Positions 58,277-64,000 of a stretch of 64,000 nt of DNA are shown here, piece after piece. The stretch is from assembly GCF_001413925.1 (NCBI RefSeq), contig NZ_LBMJ01000001.1, positions 186,001-250,000 of the forward strand, read 5' to 3'. The translations under genes and the position numbers were made by a program. Below the pieces are notes generated by a model. That model saw nothing but the letters and a program-made list of their open reading frames with translations. It was not told the DNA's origin and made no database searches. Numbering within the stretch: position 1 is the first letter of the stretch; each line of letters begins with the position of its first letter. The DNA comes from Nonlabens sp. YIK11. GTDB taxonomy: Bacteria; Bacteroidota; Bacteroidia; Flavobacteriales; Flavobacteriaceae.

Positions 58277-59439
58277 AAAGATTGGGCTAGTCTTAAGCCT
58301 GTAAATTGCCATCTTAAATAAGGATGGAAAAAATTGCGGTAGGTAGGACGTGCATGGTTGGCCGCAGTGGCAATGGAACTACCTCTTAATACTTTTTGAT
58401 TGACCATGAATTTACCGTTGTACTCGCCTAGAGCACCATCTGGTTTCTGGTAATTGGGATAAGGTAGGTAAGCACTTTCTGTCCATTCCCATCGTTCACC
58501 CCATTTGAATTTATCTTGAGCTATTTCCCATTCAAATTCAGTAGGTAGTCTCATACCTTTCCATTGTGCAAAGGCAAAAGCTTCATAGTAGGAAATATGA
58601 GTGACGGCTGCGTTCTTGTCTATTTCTAGGGATCCCGAAAGTAAATAGTTGCTCCATGTACCATTGTCGTTAAACCAGTACATAGGTGCGCTTATGTCGT
58701 TTTTTTGAACCCAATCCCAACCTTCTGTATGCCAAAGCAAAACCTTAGTATAGCCGCCATCTTCAATAAACTGCATCCATTCTCCATTCGTCACCAGCTT
58801 ATTTGAAATAGCATATGGCTCTACAAAAACCCGATGACTAGGCAATTCATTATCATAACAAAAAGTGTCTTTGTCATGCCCTATATGATAAATCCCATCA
58901 TTTATGGGAATCATTTGTGCCGGCTGGTGCTCTACAAAAACCTCATCCTTTTGCGCGCCATAAATAGGCTGCAATGGGTTGTTGCCTAAAATGTATTTGA
59001 TATCTGTAAGCAACAATTCTTGATGTTGCTTCTCGTGATGTATCCCTATTTCTATCACCTCTAGAACCTCTGCCGCTGGCTCGCTGTACAACAACTGTAT
59101 CATTGCATTGGTGACATGAGCTCGATAGCTATAGACATCAGAAACGCTGGGACGCGATAGATTACCGCGATCTGTTCGCACGACACGTTTTCCCATGCTT
59201 TCATAGTAACTATTGAATACATAGGCGTATCGCTCGTCAAATCTTCGGTAGCCTGATAGATATTTAGTAAGTAGGAATTCCTCAAAAAACCAAGTCGTGT
59301 GTCCCAAATGCCATTTAGGTGGTGATACATCTACAATGGGCTGTACCACATAATCCTCTGTAGCCAGCGGTTTACAGATGTTTTCAGAGTCGGCTCTGGT
59401 TTGATTGAAAAGTTCGAGAAGTGGTTGATCTTGGTTCAC
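58273..59439 (-). CDS. egtB: Ergothioneine biosynthesis protein EgtB (iron-dependent sulfoxide synthase)
   Basis: 388-residue non-heme iron enzyme linking hercynine to a thiol donor. N-terminal DinB-like domain with the iron ligands H47 (WHLGHTTWFF), H135 and H139 (HHEKQHQ); C-terminal formylglycine-enzyme-like domain (about 160-388) with MRLPTEFEWEIAQ, WGERWEWTESAYLPY and VLRGSSIATAANHARPTYRNFF. Start is GTG at 59439 by family N-terminus. The first gene of the egtB-egtD operon. Whether it uses glutamylcysteine or cysteine cannot be told here; the lack of an egtC neighbour would fit the cysteine-using variant but is weak evidence. Confidence 0.93.
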   Translation of the reverse strand: MNQDQPLLELFNQTRADSENICKPLATEDYVVQPIVDVSPPKWHLGHTTWFFEEFLLTKYLSGYRRFDERYAYVFNSYYESMGKRVVRTDRGNLSRPSVSDVYSYRAHVTNAMIQLLYSEPAAEVLEVIEIGIHHEKQHQELLLTDIKYILGNNPLQPIYGAQKDEVFVEHQPAQMIPINDGIYHIGHDKDTFCYDNELPSHRVFVEPYAISNKLVTNGEWMQFIEDGGYTKVLLWHTEGWDWVQKNDISAPMYWFNDNGTWSNYLLSGSLEIDKNAAVTHISYYEAFAFAQWKGMRLPTEFEWEIAQDKFKWGERWEWTESAYLPYPNYQKPDGALGEYNGKFMVNQKVLRGSSIATAANHARPTYRNFFHPYLRWQFTGLRLAQSL

Positions 59440-59554
59440 TACTCAAATTTAAGTGGTTTTGATTGTAAGCAGATTCCTGTTAGAGTTAACTTCTAGTTAA
59501 ACAGACCGCTGTAACCCTCGATTTTTGAAATATCAATGATATTTTTTGTGATTT

Positions 59555-59570
59555 CGCTTTCGCGAAAGCG
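59555..59570. repeat. 16-bp palindrome, copy 15 (intergenic)
   Basis: Perfect core in TTCGCTTTCGCGAAAGCGAA, 30 bases before the end of thyA (minus strand) and 115 bases upstream of egtB. Confidence 0.95.
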
Positions 59571-59599
59571 AAACTTCAACCAAAATATTTTGAATCAAA

Positions 59600-60424
59600 T
59601 TAAACCGCCACAGCAGCCTTGATCGCAGGATAGGGATCGTAATTTTCCAAGGTAAAATCTTCGTATTTGAAATCAAATATGTCTTTGATCTCTGGATTGA
59701 GTTTCATGGTAGGCAAATCTCGTGGTGTTCTGGAGAGTTGCAGGTCAATCTGCTCGCGATGGTTGGAATAGATGTGCACGTCACCAAAAGTGTGTACAAA
59801 ATCACCGTAATCCAGCCCGCAAACCTGAGCCACCATCATGGTAAGCAAGGCGTAGCTAGCAATGTTAAAGGGAACGCCTAGAAAGACATCTGCACTGCGC
59901 TGGTAGAGCTGGCAGCTCAATTTACCATCTGCCACATAAAACTGAAAGAAGGCATGACATGGCGGTAATGCCGCCTTGCCATTGGCAACGTTTTCTGCAA
60001 AACTCTTGCTGGTATCTGGCATCACGCTGGGATTCCATGCAGTAACCATCATGCGACGGCTGTTGGGGTTGTTCTTGATGGTATGGATCACGTCTTTTAT
60101 CTGGTCAATACCTTCACTGTTCCAGTTGCGCCACTGGTGTCCATAAACAGGACCTAAATCTCCATTCTCGTCTGCCCATTCATTCCAGATACGTACGCCA
60201 TGGTCCTGCAGATATTTGATATTTGTATCTCCCTTGAGCAACCATAGCAACTCGTAAATGATGCTTTTAAGGTGTACTTTTTTTGTAGTCACTAAAGGGA
60301 ATCCTTCTTGAAGGTCAAATCGCAATTGCTGGCCAAAAACACTGCGCGTACCAGTGCCTGTGCGGTCACCCTTGTCGTTACCATTATCCAGTATATATTG
60401 TAAGAGGTCGTGATATTGCTTCAT
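59600..60424 (-). CDS. thyA: Thymidylate synthase
   Basis: 274-residue enzyme methylating dUMP to dTMP with methylene-THF. Marks: N-terminal [20 protein letters not shown], the folate/dUMP region [11 protein letters not shown], the catalytic C156 in [32 protein letters not shown], and GDVHIYSNH. The C-terminus KAAVAV is intact. Length is close to the E. coli 264. The folate recycler folA that often follows is absent. A short inverted pair TTCAAC/GTTGAA (60463-60478) lies upstream; I attach no function to it. Confidence 0.98.
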   Translation of the reverse strand: MKQYHDLLQYILDNGNDKGDRTGTGTRSVFGQQLRFDLQEGFPLVTTKKVHLKSIIYELLWLLKGDTNIKYLQDHGVRIWNEWADENGDLGPVYGHQWRNWNSEGIDQIKDVIHTIKNNPNSRRMMVTAWNPSVMPDTSKSFAENVANGKAALPPCHAFFQFYVADGKLSCQLYQRSADVFLGVPFNIASYALLTMMVAQVCGLDYGDFVHTFGDVHIYSNHREQIDLQLSRTPRDLPTMKLNPEIKDIFDFKYEDFTLENYDPYPAIKAAVAV

Positions 60425-60551
60425 GAGAAATGCTTGTCTGTTTCAGCACTAAAGAAAGCGCTTCAACTAAAGTTGAAAAATAAGAAATAGAATGATGAAC
60501 CAAATTGAATAAAGAATTTGATCCAGCTAATTTTTCAACGTGTTATTAGAA

Positions 60552-60935
60552 TTAGTCTTCTTGTTCTTCAAGAAAAGATTTTGCCCAGGAAACGGCACTA
60601 TCTATAGAATTGAAGACTCCAAACGAACCAGAATACACTTCTTGCTCCTTACCAACCGATCGAACAAGTTCTTCTCTCTGGCTAGAAACCATTGCGATAG
60701 CGACCATTTTCTTAGGGTTTACCATTTTGTAAACAGAAAGATCCACCTCATGGCCAAATTCCCTGTTCGAGATGTAAACCATTTTTTTACTTCCAAAATG
60801 ATCTTTGATGGATGTCAAAATAGTCTTGGCAATAGAAGTGGTGACCATGGTATTAGGTAGGATAGTGCTAATGACATAGTTGTCATGAAACTCCATCTGG
60901 CCGAAATCAAATTTTTTTACTTCTACTTGAGACAT
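60552..60935 (-). CDS. Small soluble protein, STAS/SpoIIAA-like fold (uncertain)
   Basis: 127 residues, no signal or membrane segment. The pattern of strands and helices (FGQMEFHDNYVISTILPN, MVYISNREFGHEVDLSVYKMV, MVAIAMVSSQREELVRSVG, GVFNSIDSAVSWAKSFLEE) resembles SpoIIAA-like/STAS-SEC14 proteins. Not a recognised named family. It lies between thyA and the transporter gene on the same strand, with gaps over 100 bases on both sides, so it is probably independently transcribed. Confidence 0.65.
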   Translation of the reverse strand: MSQVEVKKFDFGQMEFHDNYVISTILPNTMVTTSIAKTILTSIKDHFGSKKMVYISNREFGHEVDLSVYKMVNPKKMVAIAMVSSQREELVRSVGKEQEVYSGSFGVFNSIDSAVSWAKSFLEEQED

Positions 60936-61051
60936 ATTTCTCCTTAACTAATTATTGGGTAAATGTATAACGGAATACTAAATAAAGGTTAAATAGAAAC
61001 CTATTATTTGAGATAAACTTAAAAAGCAAAGAAATATCAGTCAAGTATTGA

Positions 61052-62809
61052 CTATCCAAAAAGCATCCCTGCAATGGTTGCTGTAAGTAGCGCAGCGCAA
61101 GTACCGCCTATCAAAGCTTTTATTCCAAACTTGGCCAAAACGCCACGTTGCGATGGTGCCAGAACTCCTATTCCACCTATTTGAATACCTATCGAGGCAA
61201 AATTTGCAAACCCACAAAGAGCGTAGGTAGCAATCACTATAGATCGATAATTTACTAGAACGCCTGTATTTTTTAGGGTACTTAATGATGCATAGGCAAA
61301 GAATTCATTGAGAATTGTTTTCTCTCCTAACAGCTGCCCTACCGCAACAATGTCTTCAAACGGCACACCGATAAGCCAGGCTACAGGAGCAAATAGATTA
61401 CCCATGATGTATTGCATGGAAAAAGACTGGTATCTACCATCAGTCCATTGAACAATCTTGTCATTCAAGCCCGTAGGATCACCTATTAAATCGCCTAGCA
61501 TCCAATTCAAAACAGCCATGATCGCTGTAAATACAAGCAACATGGCACCAACGTTTACCGCTAGTTTCAATCCATCTGTCGTGCCTCGAGAGATCGCATC
61601 CAGAACATTGGATCCTATTTTTTCCTTAGAAATATCTAATTCTCTGTTGATGTCGTCTTTGTTCTCTTCTGGGAATAAGATTTTTGCAATGATGATAGCT
61701 GCTGGCGCACTCATGATGGACGCCGTCAACAAATGCTTCGTGAAAATAATTTTTTCAGCATCGCTATCGCCACCCAGAAAGGCGATGAATGCTGCAAGAA
61801 CGCCACCAGCGATGGTTGCCATACCACCAACCATAAGACAAAGCATTTCTGACTTGGTCATTTTATCCAAGTAAGGTTTTACCACTAACGGCGCTTCTGT
61901 TTGACCTATAAAAATATTAGCAGCAGCAGCTAAGGATTCAGAACCACTTAATCGCATGGTTTTACTCATAACCCATGCAAAACCGTAAACGATTTTTTGA
62001 AGGATGCCTAAATAATAAAGTAGCGATGTAAATGCCGAAAAGAATACAATGGTAGGTAGGACCTTGAAAGCAAATATGTAGCCTAGGCTAGAATTGACAT
62101 CGATCAAATCTCCAAATACAAAGTCTGCTCCAGCTTCTGAAACATTTAAAAAATCTACTACTTTATTGGAAATCCAGTCAAAAACGAATGCTACTGCTGG
62201 AACCTTCAATACCAATACTGCAAAAACCACTTGTAAGCCCAATCCAGTAGCGACCAGTTTCCAGTCGATTTTCTTTTTGTTCGCACTTAATAAAAAGCAA
62301 AGTCCGATGATAAAAACGATACCAATAAGGCCGCGGTACAAACTCGTGAACGTAAAACCAAACCCTTTGGATGGATCCACAGCAAAATCCTGCTCAACGG
62401 TATCATCTGCAGCAACCTCAAGTGGTTCCGTATTTCTGGAAAAGTCAAAAGATTCTGTATCGCTGGAATAGACCAGTAGATCATTGGTTAAGTTTTCAAC
62501 CTTGTAACGTTTTGCATTATCGTTAGGCTCTACAAAATATAGAGTCAACTCGTTCTCGTCATAAAAATAATTACCAGCTGCCTGTTGCAGGGAATCTGAT
62601 GCCAGATAATAGGTGAAATTATTTTTCCCGAATGCTACCGAATCTATCGCAGTACCCTTAAAGGTGGCAGGCTTATAATTTTGATCTGTAGTGTTGATCT
62701 TCCAGGTTCCCTCAATTGAAATCTGGTCTGTCTGCGCAGTGACGAGAGTAGAGCATAATAAAGAAACAAACAGAAAAAAGCCGGTCAGCGCAGGTTTTAA
62801 AATCTTCAT
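61052..62809 (-). CDS. Concentrative nucleoside transporter (NupC-like) with N-terminal lipocalin-like domain
   Basis: 585 residues in two parts. Residues 1-25 are a signal peptide (FFLFVSLLCSTLVTAQ); 28-122 form a small beta-rich domain starting ISIEGTWKINTTDQ, similar to lipocalin-like domains; 123-150 are an acidic linker. The remainder (about 155-585) is a CNT-family nucleoside transporter with GQTEAPLVVKPYLDKMTKSE, GGMATIAGGVLAAFI and the C-terminal GFANFASIGIQIGG. The classical NupC is about 400 residues without such an N-terminal domain. The start at 62809 is from the signal peptide; the longer frame overlaps the nuclease gene. It starts 13 bases after the nuclease gene ends: one operon. 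With thyA nearby, a role in pyrimidine supply is likely. Confidence 0.9.
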   Translation of the reverse strand: MKILKPALTGFFLFVSLLCSTLVTAQTDQISIEGTWKINTTDQNYKPATFKGTAIDSVAFGKNNFTYYLASDSLQQAAGNYFYDENELTLYFVEPNDNAKRYKVENLTNDLLVYSSDTESFDFSRNTEPLEVAADDTVEQDFAVDPSKGFGFTFTSLYRGLIGIVFIIGLCFLLSANKKKIDWKLVATGLGLQVVFAVLVLKVPAVAFVFDWISNKVVDFLNVSEAGADFVFGDLIDVNSSLGYIFAFKVLPTIVFFSAFTSLLYYLGILQKIVYGFAWVMSKTMRLSGSESLAAAANIFIGQTEAPLVVKPYLDKMTKSEMLCLMVGGMATIAGGVLAAFIAFLGGDSDAEKIIFTKHLLTASIMSAPAAIIIAKILFPEENKDDINRELDISKEKIGSNVLDAISRGTTDGLKLAVNVGAMLLVFTAIMAVLNWMLGDLIGDPTGLNDKIVQWTDGRYQSFSMQYIMGNLFAPVAWLIGVPFEDIVAVGQLLGEKTILNEFFAYASLSTLKNTGVLVNYRSIVIATYALCGFANFASIGIQIGGIGVLAPSQRGVLAKFGIKALIGGTCAALLTATIAGMLFG

Positions 62810-62822
62810 ATAGAATGATAGG

Positions 62823-63434
62823 TTATCTTTTTGAGATCTCATCTCTAATGCTGGCAGCCAACTCATAATTTTCATTACTCACTGCTTCCTGTAGCATTTT
62901 ATTGAGTTCGTCCATCGACAAACTGCTGTAATCGTTTTGCTCACTTATAGGTGTATTGATCAATTCTTCTATAAGCTCATCACTATCTTCATCTTCATCC
63001 ACTAAATCCTTGTCAGCTGAAATTTGCTGTTGGATTCCAGCCTCGTCCAGAATATTCTCATAGGTAAACACAGGCGCCTTGAAGCGCACTGCCAGGGCGA
63101 TGGCATCACTTGTTCTCGCATCGATAATTTCTTCAATCTTGTCCTTTTCACAAATCAAACTGCTGTAGAACACACCATCGACCAATTTATGGATGATAAC
63201 CTGCTTGACCACGATACCATAACGCTCTGCAAAACTTTTAAAAAGATCGTGGGTCAAAGGACGTGGTGGACTTATTTCCTTTTCTAGTGCTATAGCAATA
63301 CTCTGCGCTTCAAAAGCACCAATGACTATAGGCAACTGTCGATTACCACCAGATTCTTTTAGGATCAACGCATACGCACCATTTTGTGTCTGGCTATAGG
63401 AGATTCCGCGTATGTTAAGTCGTTTTAGACTCAT
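62823..63434 (-). CDS. Bifunctional nuclease family protein with UVR-type C-terminus
   Basis: 203 residues. The N-terminal DUF151/bifunctional nuclease domain (about 1-135) shows LPIVIGAFEAQSIAIALE, RPLTHDLFKSFAE and IIDARTSDAIALAVRFKAPVF. An acidic linker follows (DEDEDSDELIEE), and the end (about 168-203: SLSMDELNKMLQEAVSNENYELAASIRDEI) is a UVR domain of the UvrB/UvrC-interacting type. First gene of the operon with the nucleoside transporter; the close order etfA, nuclease, nupC, thyA is, as I recall, conserved in Flavobacteriia. Confidence 0.93.
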   Translation of the reverse strand: MSLKRLNIRGISYSQTQNGAYALILKESGGNRQLPIVIGAFEAQSIAIALEKEISPPRPLTHDLFKSFAERYGIVVKQVIIHKLVDGVFYSSLICEKDKIEEIIDARTSDAIALAVRFKAPVFTYENILDEAGIQQQISADKDLVDEDEDSDELIEELINTPISEQNDYSSLSMDELNKMLQEAVSNENYELAASIRDEISKR

Positions 63435-63455
63435 TATTTATAAATGGACTTAAAT

Positions 63456-63503
63456 AGAAAAAGGCTGTGCAAAAATGAGCATTTTCTCATATTGCACAGC
63501 CTT
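63456..63503 (-). terminator. Terminator after etfA
   Basis: AAGGCTGTGCAA (63461-63472) pairs perfectly with TTGCACAGCCTT (63492-63503), and the loop contains a further TGAG/CTCA pair. On the minus strand it is followed by TTTTC. It separates etfA from the nuclease gene. Confidence 0.85.
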
Positions 63504-63525
63504 AAATTTAATATTTCTTTAGGTA

Positions 63526-64000
63526 TTAGGCATTAGCGGCCTTAAATGCCTTCAATTTCTCAATAAGTGCAGGTACTACTTCAAAAGCATCACCAACGAC
63601 TCCATAATCTGCTGCCTTAAAGAACGGCGCTTCTGGATCTGTATTGATAACCACTTTTACTTTAGAAGAGTTGATTCCTGCTAGATGCTGGATCGCTCCA
63701 GAAATCCCTATCGCAATATATAAGTTGGAAGCTACAGGCTTACCAGTTTGTCCCACGTGTTCTCCATGTGGTCTCCATCCCATATCACTTACTGGTTTGG
63801 AACAAGCGGTGGCTGCTCCCAGAACATCTGCAAGTTCTTCAATCATTCCCCAGTTTTCTGGTCCTTTCATACCACGACCGGCACTCACTACGATCTCTGC
63901 ATCTGCAATAGTTACCTTGTCGGTAGCCTTGTCAACAGACTGCACTTCTACTTTAAAGTCATCGCCGTTCAAGGATGGTGCAAAGTCTGCTACGGTGCAA
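63526..64000 (-). CDS. etfA: Electron transfer flavoprotein subunit alpha (C-terminal part)
   Basis: 158 codons of the C-terminal FAD-binding half of EtfA, which with EtfB passes electrons from acyl-CoA and other dehydrogenases to the quinone pool. Marks: [60 protein letters not shown] and [22 protein letters not shown]. The frame stays open to the last base of the window (upstream residues read CTVADFAPS), so the start lies outside. It is closed by the terminator at 63456-63503. Confidence 0.97.
   Translation of the reverse strand, partial: CTVADFAPSLNGDDFKVEVQSVDKATDKVTIADAEIVVSAGRGMKGPENWGMIEELADVLGAATACSKPVSDMGWRPHGEHVGQTGKPVASNLYIAIGISGAIQHLAGINSSKVKVVINTDPEAPFFKAADYGVVGDAFEVVPALIEKLKAFKAANA

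Noticed and set aside
60463..60478. TTCAAC/GTTGAA inverted pair upstream of thyA
   Set aside because: Six-base arms with a four-base AT loop are expected often by chance in this composition; no second site supports an operator.
1..64000. tRNA, rRNA, CRISPR, prophage or insertion sequence
   Set aside because: No T-loop-like GTTCRAATC in a tRNA context, no regularly spaced direct repeats of CRISPR type, no transposase, integrase or phage genes were found on reading both strands.

Overview
Organism. The window reads as chromosomal DNA of a marine-type member of the Flavobacteriaceae (Bacteroidota). The signs are family-specific proteins (PorT, the lipoprotein TamL, two GLPGLI proteins, a CarboxypepD_reg/beta-barrel receptor, a zinc-ribbon-less AccD), Bacteroidota -7 promoter boxes of the form TAnnTTTG in front of many genes, almost no Shine-Dalgarno signals, and a very frequent 16-bp palindrome CGCTTTCGCGAAAGCG. 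I cannot fix the genus without a search; Nonlabens- or Dokdonia-like genomes are my guess. No tRNA, rRNA, CRISPR array, prophage or insertion sequence was found.  Layout. 1-5 kb: tail of nrdA, a 668-bp gene-free stretch, a DUF3109 protein and the trkA-trkH potassium system. 4.8-9.5 kb: ubiE-porT, an rRNA methyltransferase and tamL. 9.6-18.5 kb: fbaA, accD, rpsO, pnp, a mechanosensitive channel, rpe and mgtE. 18.6-28.8 kb: a hydroxyacid dehydrogenase, a TM2 protein, an OlsF-like bifunctional acyltransferase, aspartokinase with a GNAT enzyme, fbp, a TerB-like protein, an SDR-type threonine dehydrogenase and a small lipoprotein. 28.8-34.3 kb: a ligase-associated DNA-end-processing module (MBL exonuclease, ATP-dependent ligase, Lhr-like helicase) carrying unusual repeats. 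34.4-40.8 kb: a DUF3095 cyclase-like protein and the ileS-dksA-like-hypothetical-lspA operon. 40.8-45.3 kb: a sensor kinase/receiver pair, then an operon of retropepsin-like protease, RimK ligase, aspartoacylase-like enzyme and 5-FTHF cyclo-ligase. 45.4-47 kb: an esterase lipoprotein and a DUF2071 protein. 47.1-54.3 kb: an outer-membrane receptor-like protein, two GLPGLI proteins and, divergently, a sensor kinase with an OmpR-type regulator. 54.3-59.4 kb: DUF427, an M43 metalloprotease lipoprotein, a repeat-bearing CHRD-like lipoprotein, and egtD-egtB. 59.6-64 kb: thyA, a small STAS-like protein, a nucleoside transporter with an extra N-terminal domain, a bifunctional nuclease and the tail of etfA.  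How it works together. Most of the window is housekeeping. Four things stand out. First, 15 perfect copies of the palindrome occur in 64 kb. Six lie inside coding sequence and are read as RFRES or AFAKA; in fbaA the copy appears to replace existing codons rather than being inserted. Second, a different palindromic repeat (GATCCTGAAAC...GTTCAGGATGA) plus a degenerate hexamer tract sits in the linker of the DNA ligase. Third, three GTTAAC boxes spaced exactly 10 bp apart lie between the divergent GLPGLI gene and the kinase/regulator pair; this is a likely operator tying a GLPGLI/outer-membrane module to its own two-component system. Fourth, a RimK/retropepsin/aspartoacylase operon looks like a peptide tagging-and-removal system.
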